From the NCBI GenBank assembly GCA_029251465.1, contig JAQXDI010000065.1, forward strand, positions 21,694 to 85,693: a stretch of 64,000 nt of DNA, read 5' to 3'. The DNA comes from Ascidiaceihabitans sp. Lineage in GTDB: Bacteria; Pseudomonadota; Alphaproteobacteria; Rhodobacterales; Rhodobacteraceae. The position numbers and the translations under genes were made by a program. Under the pieces are notes generated by a model. It was not told the DNA's origin. It did no database searches and was given only the letters and a program-made list of their open reading frames with translations. Of the stretch, positions 55,301 to 64,000 are shown piece by piece. Every line of letters begins with the position of its first letter. Within the stretch, counting starts at the first letter, position 1.

Positions 55301-56600
55301 AATTCTCGAGAATCTCCTGACGGCCAGAACGCGGGTTGGGCGCAATTTTACCAGACATAACATCTGTGTAAGTGCTGTCGAGGTTTCCTGCCAACATCGC
55401 GCGGGCGGCCGGTGTGTCCCAACCGGCGTAGCGTTCGTTTAGGGCAGCGTCCAGTCCACCGTCTTCGATCATTGCGGCGGCGGCTTTTAATCCGCGCGCA
55501 CACACATCCATGCCCCCAACATGGGCTGCGATCAGGTCAGTTGGGTCGATGGATTGACGGCGCAATTTGGCGTCAAAATTGGTGCCCCCCAACCCCAAGC
55601 CACCAGATTTCAGGATGTGATAGTAGGCCAACGCGACCTCTGGCACGTTGTTGGGAAACTGGTCAGTGTCCCAGCCGGATTGATAGTCATTGCGGTTCAT
55701 GTCGATGGATCCCAACATGCCCTCGGATGTGGCAACGGCGATCTCATGTTCAAACGAATGACCTGCCAAAATCGCATGGCCTTGTTCGAGGTTCAGCTTT
55801 ACCTCGTTTTCCAAACCGTATTTGCGCAGAAACCCGATGCAGGTCGCGGCGTCATAGTCGTATTGATGTTTGGAGGGCTCTTGCGGCTTGGGTTCGACCA
55901 GAATTTGGCCCTGAAACCCGATCTTGTGTTTGTAGTCGACAACCATGTTCAAAAAGCGGCCCATGTGGTCCAGCTCTGCGCCCATGTCGGTGTTCAGCAG
56001 AGTTTCATAGCCTTCGCGCCCGCCCCACAAAACATAGTTCTGACCGCCCAGTTTGTGGGTCGCATCCATGCAGATTTTGACCGTCGCGGCGGCGTAGGCG
56101 AACACGTCCGGGTCGGGGTTGGTGGCCGCCCCACCCATCCACCGGCGGTGGCTGAACATGTTGGCCGTGCCCCAAAGCAAGCCGATTTTGCGAGTGTCCA
56201 TCTTGACCCCGATGTAGTCGATGACCTCTTCGAAATTGCGCACGGATGTTGCAAAATCTGGCCCCTCGGGGCGGATGTCAGCGTCGTGCCAGCAGAAATA
56301 CGGCTGCCCAAGGATGTCGAACATGTCGAACGCCACATCGGCCTTGGTTTTGGCGCGGCCCACGTCGTCTTGTGGATGCCACGGGCGCTCGAATGTGGGG
56401 GCGCCAAACGGGTCGCCGCCCTCCCATGCAAAGCTGTGCCAATAGGCGACGGCAAAGCGCAGGTGGTCTTCCATCCGTTTGCCCATGACGATTTCGTCCG
56501 GGTTGTAGTGGCGGAATGCCATCGGGTCCGTGCTGTCGGCCCCTTTGTAGGTGATCGGTGCGATGTCGTCGAAGAATTTGGTGATCATAGCGGGGCTCAT
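55281..56600 (-). CDS. xylA: Xylose isomerase
   Basis: Isomerises D-xylose to D-xylulose. 439 residues, normal for the class II enzyme. It starts [25 protein letters not shown], and [12 protein letters not shown] holds the catalytic His-Asp pair; [19 protein letters not shown] and [16 protein letters not shown] are metal-site blocks. It overlaps xylB by 4 bp and the di-haem peroxidase gene by 20 bp, forming a three-gene operon under the upstream ROK operator. Confidence 0.97.
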   Translation of the reverse strand: MSPAMITKFFDDIAPITYKGADSTDPMAFRHYNPDEIVMGKRMEDHLRFAVAYWHSFAWEGGDPFGAPTFERPWHPQDDVGRAKTKADVAFDMFDILGQPYFCWHDADIRPEGPDFATSVRNFEEVIDYIGVKMDTRKIGLLWGTANMFSHRRWMGGAATNPDPDVFAYAAATVKICMDATHKLGGQNYVLWGGREGYETLLNTDMGAELDHMGRFLNMVVDYKHKIGFQGQILVEPKPQEPSKHQYDYDAATCIGFLRKYGLENEVKLNLEQGHAILAGHSFEHEIAVATSEGMLGSIDMNRNDYQSGWDTDQFPNNVPEVALAYYHILKSGGLGLGGTNFDAKLRRQSIDPTDLIAAHVGGMDVCARGLKAAAAMIEDGGLDAALNERYAGWDTPAARAMLAGNLDSTYTDVMSGKIAPNPRSGRQEILENYVNRFV

Positions 56601-58048
56601 TGCAGTGCTTTCAAAGTCGGGAATGAAGCGGCGAACTGGGCATAGCTTGCGTCATACGCAGCCACCAGATCGGCGCGAGGATGGATGGTTTTTGAGACCT
56701 TTGGCTTGGTCATCACTTGTGCCACTGGCTGGCCAGTAACGCCGCAAATCGCGAGACGGGCAGCGCCCAGTGCCGCACCAAATTCGCCTTGCTCTGGCAA
56801 GTCCAGCGGCAGGTTCAAAACCGTCGCCAGCATCTCGACCCAAAGCGGTGATGCGGCACCGCCCCCAATGGCCAGAACCGATTGCAGATTTGCGCCGGTC
56901 TTGCGCAGTGCCTCTAGGCTGTCGCGCAGGGCAAAGCTGACGCCGGTCATCACCGCATGGGTCATGTCGGCGCGGGTTGTGGCGATGTCGATGTTGATGA
57001 AACCGCCGCGCACGGCGCTGTCGTTGTGCGGTGTGCGCTCACCTGACAGGTAGGGGTAAAACCGCAAGGCCGTGGGTGGGCCAAGCGTTTCGCCCAGCTC
57101 TGCCGTGAGCTCCGCTGGTGTGGCCCCGGTGATGCCCGCCAGCCAATTGAGGCTGTCCGTTGCGGCCAAAACCACGCCCATCTGGTACCATTTTTGCGGC
57201 ACCGCGTGGCAGAACGTGTGCACAGCACTGTCGGCCATCGGTGCGAACCCGTCGCGTGCTGCCAGCAACACACCAGAGGTGCCGAGCGACACAAAACCGT
57301 CGCCTTCTTTCATCCCGCCAACGCCACAGGCCGCCACGGCATTGTCACCGCCGCCCGCAACGATTTGTACGTCGTTTGGCAGGCCAAGCGCAGTGGCCAA
57401 ATCGGGGCGTATCTTGCCCACCACTTGGCTGCCTTCAAACAAGGTCGGCATGTGATCTCGGGTCAGGTTTGTTGCGGCCAGCAGGTCATCGGACCAATCG
57501 CGCGCGCCCACGTCAAACCACGCGGTGCCCGCGCAATCAGACATGTCGCCACTGTAACTGCCTGTCAGCCAGAAGGTCATGTAATCTTTGGGCAAAAGCA
57601 CTTTTGCGACTTGCGCAAAAACGTCGGGTTCATGCTGTGCGACCCATGCCAATTTCGGCGCAGTAAAGCCCGGGAACACGATATTTCCAGTCAAGGCGCG
57701 AAACTGCGGGTCGCTGTCTAGTTCGGCTGCTTGCACGTGACTGCGCGTGTCATTCCACAGAATACAGGGGCGCAAAACCGCGCCGGTTTTATCCAGCAAC
57801 GTCGCCCCGTGCATGTGTCCGGACAGGCCAATACCAGCTAGATTTTGCATCTCTTTCGGGTGGGTTTCAACCAGCGTCGCGATCACCTTTTGGCAGGCGT
57901 GCACCCAATCCGCAGGGTCTTGTTCAGACCACCCCTGATGTAGATGCGCCACACCGTATCCAGCGTCCGCCGACGCGACAGCCGTGCCCTGCGCATCCAC
58001 CAACAGCGCGCGCAAACCGGACGTCCCTAAATCGAGACCAATGAACAT
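56597..58048 (-). CDS. xylB: Xylulokinase
   Basis: Phosphorylates D-xylulose to xylulose-5-phosphate, which enters the pentose phosphate pathway. A 483-residue FGGY-family kinase: [20 protein letters not shown] at the N-terminus, [11 protein letters not shown], and [19 protein letters not shown] lies 6 bp before the ATG. First gene of xylB-xylA-peroxidase; a probable ROK operator lies about 50 bp upstream. The nearby rpe handles its product. Confidence 0.97.
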   Translation of the reverse strand: MFIGLDLGTSGLRALLVDAQGTAVASADAGYGVAHLHQGWSEQDPADWVHACQKVIATLVETHPKEMQNLAGIGLSGHMHGATLLDKTGAVLRPCILWNDTRSHVQAAELDSDPQFRALTGNIVFPGFTAPKLAWVAQHEPDVFAQVAKVLLPKDYMTFWLTGSYSGDMSDCAGTAWFDVGARDWSDDLLAATNLTRDHMPTLFEGSQVVGKIRPDLATALGLPNDVQIVAGGGDNAVAACGVGGMKEGDGFVSLGTSGVLLAARDGFAPMADSAVHTFCHAVPQKWYQMGVVLAATDSLNWLAGITGATPAELTAELGETLGPPTALRFYPYLSGERTPHNDSAVRGGFINIDIATTRADMTHAVMTGVSFALRDSLEALRKTGANLQSVLAIGGGAASPLWVEMLATVLNLPLDLPEQGEFGAALGAARLAICGVTGQPVAQVMTKPKVSKTIHPRADLVAAYDASYAQFAASFPTLKALQ

Positions 58049-58097
58049 GGCGATCCTCCATCATGCGTCTCCCAAAGCATTTGCACTGTGCATTTCT

Positions 58098-58120
58098 TTT
58101 AATTCGATTGTCAAATTAAA
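58098..58120. promoter_or_regulatory. Probable ROK (XylR) operator upstream of xylB
   Basis: TTTAATTCG (58098-58106), a 5-bp spacer and CAAATTAAA (58112-58120). Extended by one base on each side, 9 of 10 positions are symmetric. The right arm and the spacing are identical to the site at 51141-51163. It lies 49 bp before the xylB start codon, inside the 160-bp gap to the divergent epimerase gene. Confidence 0.72.
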
Positions 58121-58208
58121 AAGCACCTAAACTGAATTCGCCGCAATCCCTCTGGCGTTTTGCGCCCCCCTGCGCCACTCTGCGCACAGCAGGCACAAGG
58201 GCACATCC

Positions 58209-59219
58209 ATGACACGCACCGCTTTGGTCACCGGCTCGGCTGGTTTCATCGGCTACTTCACCGCAAAGGCATTATTGGATCAAGGCTGGCGGGTCGTCGG
58301 ACTAGATTCCCTGAGCGACTATTACGACGTGAACCTCAAGGAACGGCGCCACGCAATGTTGCTGCAATCCGCTGGGTTCACGGCCGTCACGCAAAAGCTG
58401 GAAACACCGAACGTTCTGCATGATCTGTTTGAGGAACATCAATTCGATGCGGTGATCCACTTGGCCGCCCAAGCCGGCGTGCGCTATTCCATCGATGCCC
58501 CACGGTCCTACGTCGAGGCCAATCTGGTCGGGACCTTCGAACTGTTAGAGGCCGCCCGCGCTTTTCCACCTGCGCACATGCTGCTTGCCTCGACCTCCAG
58601 CGTGTATGGTGCCAACACGCAAATGCCCTACACCGAGGCCGACAAGGTCGAGGCGCAAATGTCATTCTACGCTGCCACCAAAAAAGCGACCGAGGCGATG
58701 GCCCATTCCTACGCTCATCTGTATCACGTGCCGATCACAATGTTCCGGTTCTTCACCGTTTATGGCCCGTGGGGGCGCCCAGATATGGCGCATTTCAAAT
58801 TCACGCGCGCGATTCTGAACGGTGACCCAATCGAGATCTACAACCACGGCAAAATGCAGCGTGATTTTACCTACATCGATGACCTTGTGCGCGGGATCAC
58901 GGCCCTGATCGACGCCGTCCCGCCGATGCCCGGATCTGACCCAATTGACGGCGACAGCCTGTCCCCGGTCGCCCCCCACCGCGTGGTGAACATCGGCACA
59001 GGGTCGCCCGTGCAACTGATGGATTTCATCCAGGCTATCGAAACAGCCATCGGCCAAGACGCCCAAAAAATCTACAAAGACATGCAACCCGGCGACGTGC
59101 CCGCCACGTGGGCCGACGCAACCCTGCTCAAAACCCTCACTGGCACTGCCCCCGTCACGCCAATCGAAACCGGCATCCAGGCTTTCGTCGACTGGTACCG
59201 CGACTACTACCAAACCTGA
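58209..59219 (+). CDS. NAD-dependent sugar-nucleotide epimerase (UDP-glucuronate 4-epimerase type)
   Basis: A 336-residue extended short-chain dehydrogenase. The NAD motif is TGSAGFIGYFTAKALLDQG, the catalytic pair is Tyr-x-x-x-Lys in SFYAATKKATE, and LDSLSDYYDVNLKERRHAML and FRFFTVYGPWGRPDMA are characteristic of UDP-glucuronate 4-epimerases, which make UDP-galacturonate for surface polysaccharides. It is divergent from xylB and followed by rpe after 100 bp. No other polysaccharide gene is near, so its pathway context is not visible here. Confidence 0.88.
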   Translation: MTRTALVTGSAGFIGYFTAKALLDQGWRVVGLDSLSDYYDVNLKERRHAMLLQSAGFTAVTQKLETPNVLHDLFEEHQFDAVIHLAAQAGVRYSIDAPRSYVEANLVGTFELLEAARAFPPAHMLLASTSSVYGANTQMPYTEADKVEAQMSFYAATKKATEAMAHSYAHLYHVPITMFRFFTVYGPWGRPDMAHFKFTRAILNGDPIEIYNHGKMQRDFTYIDDLVRGITALIDAVPPMPGSDPIDGDSLSPVAPHRVVNIGTGSPVQLMDFIQAIETAIGQDAQKIYKDMQPGDVPATWADATLLKTLTGTAPVTPIETGIQAFVDWYRDYYQT

Positions 59220-59235
59220 GGTTTGTTCTGATCAA

Positions 59236-59255
59236 AAATACTCCCGCCGGAGGCA
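59236..59255. repeat. Roseobacter-type intergenic motif with CTCC/GGAG hairpin
   Basis: AAATACTCCCGCCGGAGGCA lies in the 100-bp gap between the epimerase gene and rpe. CTCC and GGAG (59241-59252) can pair around CGCC. I recall near-identical intergenic strings from other roseobacter genomes, but only one copy is visible in this window, so the repeat status rests on memory. Confidence 0.35.
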
Positions 59256-59319
59256 ACCAACATTTGCTACATGACCGCGCAAACGATATAGCGCGACCAA
59301 ATCAAATAGGGGCACTGCC

Positions 59320-60012
59320 ATGACCTTCGACCGTTCCATCAAAATCGCACCGTCCATCCTATCCGCTGACTTCGCCAACTTTGGTGCCGAATGCGAAGCC
59401 ATCGAAGCCCAAGGCGCTGACTGGGTTCACGTCGATGTCATGGACGGGCATTTCGTGCCAAACATCACGTTCGGTCCCGCCACCTGCGCCGCGATCCGCC
59501 CCCACATCAAAGGCGTGATGGACGTGCATCTGATGATCGCCCCCGTTGACCCCTACATCGAAGCGTTCGCGCAGGCCGGTGCCGACGTCATCACCGCCCA
59601 CGTTGAGGCTACACCGCACATTCACCGCACCATGCAAGCGATCCGCGCCAACGGTGCCAAAGCGGGCATCGCTCTGAACCCGGCAACACCAGCTTCTTCT
59701 ATCGAGTATCTTTTGGACATGGTCGATCTGGTCTGCGTCATGACAGTGAACCCTGGCTTTGGTGGGCAAAAATTCATCCACAGCCAAGTCGACAAAGTCC
59801 GCCAATTGCGCGCCATGATCGGCGATCGCCCGATCCACATCGAAATTGACGGCGGCGTTGATCCAACGACGGCCCCGTTGGTCGCAAACGCTGGTGCCGA
59901 TGTTTTGGTCGCAGGATCGGCCGTGTTCCGTGGCGGTTCAGTCAGCAACCCCGGCCCATACGGCGACAACATTCGCAACATCCGCACAGCCGCCGTCTCC
60001 GTCGAAACCTAA
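59320..60012 (+). CDS. rpe: Ribulose-phosphate 3-epimerase
   Basis: Interconverts ribulose-5-phosphate and xylulose-5-phosphate. 230 residues, TIM barrel: IAPSILSADFANFG at the start, VHVDVMDGHFVPNITFGP, MTVNPGFGGQKFI and EIDGGVDPTTA carry the metal ligands and catalytic aspartates. It sits close to the xylose genes whose product it uses, but in its own or the epimerase transcript rather than in the xyl operon. A strong hairpin follows it. Confidence 0.96.
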   Translation: MTFDRSIKIAPSILSADFANFGAECEAIEAQGADWVHVDVMDGHFVPNITFGPATCAAIRPHIKGVMDVHLMIAPVDPYIEAFAQAGADVITAHVEATPHIHRTMQAIRANGAKAGIALNPATPASSIEYLLDMVDLVCVMTVNPGFGGQKFIHSQVDKVRQLRAMIGDRPIHIEIDGGVDPTTAPLVANAGADVLVAGSAVFRGGSVSNPGPYGDNIRNIRTAAVSVET

Positions 60013-60021
60013 TTCCGGTAA

Positions 60022-60040
60022 GGTGCGCGTGTCGCGCACC
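60022..60040. terminator. Hairpin between convergent rpe and acyl-CoA ligase genes
   Basis: GGTGCGCG (60022-60029) pairs perfectly with CGCGCACC (60033-60040) around a 3-base loop in the 33-bp gap between the two stop codons. No T run follows on either side, so the stop may depend on the very stable stem or on Rho. Confidence 0.55.
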
Positions 60041-60045
60041 ACGCC

Positions 60046-61551
60046 TCAGGTCAATTGATCGGCAAATGTATCGATCAACTTGTGCTTCAGGATTTTGCCT
60101 GTGGGTGCCGCAGGAAGACTTGTCGCCAAGATGATCTGTTTGGGCCGTTTGTAGCCGGTCAGCCGCTCCGCAACAAAGCTACGCAATTCGTCAACCGTGA
60201 CGTCAGTCACGCCAGCCACCTGAACAAACGCCAGCACCTCTTCGTCACCGTCCTTGCGACGCCCGACCACGGCTGCTTGCACGACCTTCGGATGATCATT
60301 CAGCGCCGCCTCAACTTCGGGCGGATAAACGTTGAACCCGCCATGAATGATCAGCTCCTTTGAGCGACCAACGATGTGCAGCAAATTGTGTTGATCAATG
60401 CGCCCCAGATCGCCGGTGTGCAGCCAGCCTTCTGCACTCAGCACCTTCGCGGTTTCCTGCGCGTTGCGGTAGTAGCCCTTCATAATGTGTGGACCACGCG
60501 TCATGACTTCGCCGACACCGCCGCCGCCGCCCGGCACATCCTGATCCAGCGCGATTTCGATCCCCGGCAAGGCGGGGCCAACCGACGTGTCCGGATTGCC
60601 GATCTCGTTGCTGGTCGCTGACGTTCCTGCGGTGGTTTCTGTCATGCCATAGCCATTCTGGATCGCGACGTTGTAGAACGCTTCGGCCTCGCGTTTCCAT
60701 GTCGGATCAAGCGGCGCTGCACCTGATGACACATACCGCAAGCTGTCTGACCCCAGCGACGTCAGCCCCTGTTCCTTGGAATACTGCATGATCAATGCGT
60801 GCATTTGCGGCACGGCCGAAAACAACGTCACGCCGTCTCGTAGCGCCGCATAGGTCTTGGCCACTTCAAAACGCGGGGCGAGGCGTATAGGTGCGCCCGC
60901 GTAAATCGCCGCCACAACAACCGAGCATAACCCGAACACATGCGTCGTTGGCAGCACGCCGTACACCACGTCATCGTGGGTCATGCCGCGCAGATTGGCC
61001 GAAGTCATGCCGCCGAACCGCACATTGTCGTGGGTCAACATCACCCCCTTGGGATCGCCGGTGGTGCCGGTTGTGTACAGCAAAACCGCCACATCGCCTT
61101 CGTCGTCTGGCGCGCTGCCCATCGGGGTCGCCATCATCAGTTTTCCGTAGATGCCGGTGATTTCGCGGGCGTCCATCCGGTCGCCATGTTTGGCAGCGTC
61201 CGAGGATACTTCGTGCGTGGCAAACACCGCCGCCGGTTTGGCGTGGTTCAGAATACGCGTGACTTCGGCCTCGGTCTGGCGGGCATTCACAGGGATCACA
61301 CGCACGCCCATCTTCCAACAGGCAAATAGTGTCGCCACTGCCGCCGCGCTGTTTTCAGACAACAGCAGAACGCGGTCGGCTTTTTGCACGCCTGCGTCTT
61401 GCATGACGGCGACCAGATCATCGCTCGCCGCATCCAAATCGCCGTAGGTCAGGCTGATGCCCGTGCTGTCCGAAAGCGCCAAAGCCTGCGCGCGTGTCGC
61501 AACTTGATTGGCCAGATATGCGTGCACGCCTGCGCCTGTAGTGTCACTCAT
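60046..61551 (-). CDS. Acyl-CoA synthetase (AMP-forming ligase)
   Basis: A 501-residue member of the class I adenylate-forming enzymes, activating a carboxylic acid to its CoA thioester. The ATP-binding loop is LLYTTGTTGDPKGVMLTH, followed by NGYGMTE, GWLHTGDLGRID and the C-terminal catalytic lysine region APTGKILKHKL. The shortish length and sequence suggest a medium-chain or aromatic acid rather than a long-chain one, but I cannot name it. Last gene of the leftward acyl-CoA operon, overlapping the enoyl-CoA hydratase gene by 4 bp. Confidence 0.88.
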   Translation of the reverse strand: MSDTTGAGVHAYLANQVATRAQALALSDSTGISLTYGDLDAASDDLVAVMQDAGVQKADRVLLLSENSAAAVATLFACWKMGVRVIPVNARQTEAEVTRILNHAKPAAVFATHEVSSDAAKHGDRMDAREITGIYGKLMMATPMGSAPDDEGDVAVLLYTTGTTGDPKGVMLTHDNVRFGGMTSANLRGMTHDDVVYGVLPTTHVFGLCSVVVAAIYAGAPIRLAPRFEVAKTYAALRDGVTLFSAVPQMHALIMQYSKEQGLTSLGSDSLRYVSSGAAPLDPTWKREAEAFYNVAIQNGYGMTETTAGTSATSNEIGNPDTSVGPALPGIEIALDQDVPGGGGGVGEVMTRGPHIMKGYYRNAQETAKVLSAEGWLHTGDLGRIDQHNLLHIVGRSKELIIHGGFNVYPPEVEAALNDHPKVVQAAVVGRRKDGDEEVLAFVQVAGVTDVTVDELRSFVAERLTGYKRPKQIILATSLPAAPTGKILKHKLIDTFADQLT

Positions 61552-62321
61552 GTCCCAAACTCCGGTTTGCGTTTTTCAAGGAAGGCGGCGATGCCTTCGC
61601 CAGCCTCGTCCCCGCCTGCGGCTTGCGCCATGCCGTCACGTTCGACGTCCAATTGCGCGGCCTCGGACTGGTCATAGGCTTGCGCCACCATCGCCCGAAT
61701 GCGCCCTTGGGCAATGCGCGGCCCGGTCGCAATCGCGTCAGCCAAGGCATGTGCCTCTGGCATCACCTGATCGCGCGAGGTTGCGAGGTTCACAGCGCCC
61801 AGCGCTTCCATCCGTTCAGCGGTGACCGGACGGGCCAGCACGCACATTTCCATCGCCAAAGGGCGCGGGATCATGCGGGCCAAAGACGCGGTCAAACCGC
61901 CATCGGGCACCAAGCCTGCCTTGACGTAAGCGGCAGTGAATTTGCACCCGGCCTCAGCCACAATGAAATCACAGGCCAGCGCGATAGATGCCCCTGCCCC
62001 CGCCGCCCCACCTTTGACCGCGGCGATCACAGGGACGGGACAGGCCCTGATTCCACGGATCACATCGTGCAGGATTTCGATTTTGCCTTGGCGTTCGATT
62101 TCGGACAAATTGCGGCGCTCGCGCAGGGCATTCAGATCACCACCAGCGCAAAAGAAATCGCCTTGGGACGAGATGATAACAGACCGGATCTTGGGGTCCT
62201 GGGCTGCTTTTGTGGCCGCGGCGATCGACGTGTAAAATAGCGGCGTAATCGCGCCACGTTTGTCAGCGTTTCCGTTCCAGACGATCAAGCGATCGCCTAA
62301 TTTTTCGACATAAGCCGTCAT
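61548..62321 (-). CDS. Enoyl-CoA hydratase/isomerase family protein
   Basis: A 257-residue crotonase-fold protein. The oxyanion-hole segments are SSQGDFFCAGGDLNAL (near residue 50) and AVKGGAAGAGASIALACDF (near residue 104), with AGLVPDGGLTASLARM containing an acidic residue at the usual catalytic area. It would hydrate the 2-enoyl-CoA made by the dehydrogenases. Both ends overlap neighbours by 4 bp (thioesterase upstream, ligase downstream). Confidence 0.88.
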   Translation of the reverse strand: MTAYVEKLGDRLIVWNGNADKRGAITPLFYTSIAAATKAAQDPKIRSVIISSQGDFFCAGGDLNALRERRNLSEIERQGKIEILHDVIRGIRACPVPVIAAVKGGAAGAGASIALACDFIVAEAGCKFTAAYVKAGLVPDGGLTASLARMIPRPLAMEMCVLARPVTAERMEALGAVNLATSRDQVMPEAHALADAIATGPRIAQGRIRAMVAQAYDQSEAAQLDVERDGMAQAAGGDEAGEGIAAFLEKRKPEFGT

Positions 62322-62734
62322 GCTAATTTTTCCTGTGGGACGCGTTTGAACACACCCGACGATGTCGCGATAACGCGCCCTTCTTCGTCAACCAATTCGG
62401 CGTCAATGAACAGCAAACTGCGCCCTCCACCCGACACGCGGCCGGTTGCTGTGACCCGCCCTTTAAAGGCAGGTGCAAGGTAGTGCGTGTTCATCGAAAT
62501 CGTCAAAAACGGGGCAGTGCCCGTGTCATCGACCGTCAGTGAACCCGTTGTTCCCGAAGCATTATCCAGCAAGCACGTGATGATCCCGCCGTGCAGCGCC
62601 TTGTGCCGGTTGGTGTGCTGTGGCCCGATATCGAGCCAGCAGCGCCCCTGCCCATCACCCGCAGACACATCCACGACGTAACCGATCAGCGTTTGCGTGC
62701 CGGTTTCGTCGCGGATCAGGCCGGCTTCGCTCAT
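62318..62734 (-). CDS. PaaI-family hotdog thioesterase
   Basis: A 138-residue hotdog-fold acyl-CoA thioesterase. HKALHGGIITCLLDNASGTT is the family block with the substrate-site aspartate on the central helix. It probably releases CoA from stalled or toxic acyl-CoA intermediates. Both ends overlap the neighbouring genes by 4 bp, so it is an integral part of the operon. Confidence 0.86.
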   Translation of the reverse strand: MSEAGLIRDETGTQTLIGYVVDVSAGDGQGRCWLDIGPQHTNRHKALHGGIITCLLDNASGTTGSLTVDDTGTAPFLTISMNTHYLAPAFKGRVTATGRVSGGGRSLLFIDAELVDEEGRVIATSSGVFKRVPQEKLA

Positions 62735-63834
62735 GCGGCTCCCAGTTCGATGAACCGTTCCAGATGGTAATCGGTGTCGCCAAAGCGGTGGTCGGCCATG
62801 GTGATCCGCTTGGCGATGTGGGCAAGTTCATATTCTTGCGTCATCGCGATGCCACCGTGCATCTGGATCGATTCCTCAGAAATCAAACGCCCGGCACGGC
62901 CCATCAGGTTTTTAGTCGCGTGGATGTTCATATCGCGGATTTTCGCGTCATCCTCGAGATAGCCAGCCGCACGGATCACGGCGGATCGCGCTTGTTCCAA
63001 CTCGATCAACATGTCCGCCATCCGGTGCGCCAGCGCTTGGAATGTCGCGATCGGACGCCCGAACTGTTTGCGGGTCACGAGATACTCTTTGGTCAGGTTC
63101 GTCGCCGTGTTCATCGCGCCCAGCGTTTCGGCGCATTGGGCAACCGTCGCGGCGGCGTTTGCAGTTTCGAGCAAAGCGTACCCTTTGCCTTCCTCACCGG
63201 TCAACGTGCCTTGGACATCATCCAGCGTGACCTCGGCTGCGCGGCCACCTGCAAGCAATGGATAGCCTTGGACCGTCAGACCCTTGGCCCCTTTATCGAC
63301 AGCGAACAGGCTGATCCCGTTGATGTCATCCACGGCACCTGACGTGCGCGCTGATACGATGATCACATCGGCAGCCTCGGCGTTCATCACCACCGCTTTG
63401 CGCCCGTTGATCACGCCGTCTTTGGCGCTCGTTTGCACGCGGTTCAGATCATAGCGGCTGGTTGGTTCGCCATGCGCCAGCGCCATCTGCAAAGTGCCGC
63501 CGATGATCGCCTCGACACGGTCGGTGTCACCCCCCTCGGCCAAGATGCGCCCGCACAACAGCGCGCCGTCCAAAAACGGTTCAACCACGCCCGCGCGCCC
63601 CAGTTCTTCGAACACCACAGAGATGTCGAAACCTGCACCGCCAAAGCCGCCCTGATCTTCGGTGAACAGCGCGCCGATCACGCCAAGATCCGCCAGTTCG
63701 GTCCAGATTTCAGCCGACATGCCGGCGTCAGAATCCAGGATTTTGTTGCGCGCTTCGGTGGTGTAGCGATCCCGCAAAAAGCGGCGCAACGTGTCTTGCA
63801 GCATTTGCCGCTCTTCGGTCAGTTCAAAGTTCAT
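62731..63834 (-). CDS. Acyl-CoA dehydrogenase, small-subunit type
   Basis: A 367-residue acyl-CoA dehydrogenase. It starts MNFELTEERQMLQDTLRRFLRDRY and ends with SIQMHGGIAMTQEYELAHIAKRI. It lies directly after a second acyl-CoA dehydrogenase gene (only 5 bp apart). Such pairs often form mixed tetramers, as in pimeloyl-CoA dehydrogenase (PimC/PimD) and steroid-degrading enzymes; this gene resembles the small PimD-like partner. It oxidises an acyl-CoA to the 2-enoyl-CoA with FAD. The chain it acts on is not evident. Confidence 0.88.
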   Translation of the reverse strand: MNFELTEERQMLQDTLRRFLRDRYTTEARNKILDSDAGMSAEIWTELADLGVIGALFTEDQGGFGGAGFDISVVFEELGRAGVVEPFLDGALLCGRILAEGGDTDRVEAIIGGTLQMALAHGEPTSRYDLNRVQTSAKDGVINGRKAVVMNAEAADVIIVSARTSGAVDDINGISLFAVDKGAKGLTVQGYPLLAGGRAAEVTLDDVQGTLTGEEGKGYALLETANAAATVAQCAETLGAMNTATNLTKEYLVTRKQFGRPIATFQALAHRMADMLIELEQARSAVIRAAGYLEDDAKIRDMNIHATKNLMGRAGRLISEESIQMHGGIAMTQEYELAHIAKRITMADHRFGDTDYHLERFIELGAA

Positions 63835-63839
63835 TTGCG

Positions 63840-64000
63840 TTACCCTCCCATCTCGACTTTGGCGATAATGCCGCGCTGGATCTCGTTCGAGCCGCCAAAG
63901 ATCGACAGCTTGCGATTGTTGAAATATTGCGCCGCCACTGGGCCAGCCTCGTGTGGATCAGGCAGGGGTTCGTTCGATCCTTCCACCATTTCAGAGGCAA
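63840..64000 (-). CDS. Acyl-CoA dehydrogenase C-terminus (5' part outside window)
   Basis: The last ~53 residues of a leftward gene are present, reading ASEMVEGSNEPLPDPHEAGP and then FNNRKLSIFGGSNEIQRGII, the FAD-contacting C-terminal block of acyl-CoA dehydrogenases. The stop codon is complementary to 63840-63842, five bases before the next gene's ATG. The full-length protein is probably the large partner of the dehydrogenase encoded downstream. The start lies beyond the window. Confidence 0.85.
   Translation of the reverse strand, partial: ASEMVEGSNEPLPDPHEAGPVAAQYFNNRKLSIFGGSNEIQRGIIAKVEMGG

Noticed and set aside
55521..56645. Rightward open frame (~374 residues) opposite xylA
   Set aside because: Antisense shadow of a confident gene; no domain, signal or start site support.
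1..64000. tRNA, rRNA, CRISPR, insertion sequence or phage genes
   Set aside because: Gaps between genes are short and those over 150 bp are explained by riboswitches, operators or hairpins; no transposase, integrase or repeat-spacer pattern is seen.

Overview
The window looks like chromosomal DNA of an aerobic alphaproteobacterium, most likely a Rhodobacteraceae member of the Roseobacter group. The basis is indirect: GC-rich coding, a CobG/CobN-type aerobic cobalamin pathway, CbtAB cobalt uptake, an Entner-Doudoroff edd-eda pair, a tandem glycine riboswitch before gcvTHP, and roseobacter-like accessory genes. I see no phage genes, insertion sequences, tRNAs, rRNAs or CRISPR arrays. Almost every base is coding, and genes are packed in operons with many 4-base ATGA overlaps.

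Layout. 1-3327: the 3' end of an ABC transporter with a cyclic-nucleotide-binding domain, then edd-eda behind a perfect LacI-type operator. 3343-15623: two divergent catabolic operons around an IclR regulator. Leftward are tctC-tctB-tctA, an aldehyde dehydrogenase and a Tm-1-like protein. Rightward are iclR, a class III aminotransferase, a 3-hydroxyisobutyrate-dehydrogenase-like enzyme, a second aldehyde dehydrogenase, a serine-acetyltransferase-like protein and a glyoxalase-fold protein. The substrate is unknown. 15668-19733: a three-gene redox module (cytochrome-c-like anchor, small subunit, GMC flavoprotein). 19900-24279: gcvT-gcvH-gcvP behind the glycine riboswitch, with a divergent aminotransferase-fold phospho-lyase/kinase pair at 24649-26839. 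26834-28154: orphan hpaF-like and hpaR-like genes and a rhodanese.

28219-46898 is a cobalamin block. cobO, a small membrane hydrolase gene and cobQ run leftward. Rightward, behind a cobalamin riboswitch, come a DUF1636 gene and cobW-N-G-H-I-J-L-E-M-B-A-F, which take uroporphyrinogen III to cobyrinate a,c-diamide and supply the large chelatase subunit. cobK alone lies on the opposite strand inside this operon, and its start codon overlaps that of cobL. A second cobalamin riboswitch precedes cbtB-cbtA and a His-rich exported protein, and a second DUF1636 gene converges on it.

46952-58048 is a xylose locus: xylFHG-glk and xylBA flank a ROK repressor, and two matching palindromes upstream of xylF and xylB are its probable operators. 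A CRTAC1 protein gene overlaps the repressor gene and a di-haem peroxidase gene overlaps xylA. 58209-60012 holds a UDP-glucuronate-epimerase-like gene and rpe, the latter connecting pentoses to central metabolism. 60046-64000 is a leftward acyl-CoA degradation operon (two acyl-CoA dehydrogenases, thioesterase, enoyl-CoA hydratase, acyl-CoA ligase), cut by the window edge.

The most unusual observations are the divergent cobK/cobL pair with shared start bases, the GMC/cytochrome module without recognisable export signals, the His-rich gene of the Cbt operon, and the CRTAC1/di-haem peroxidase pair built into the xylose regulon.
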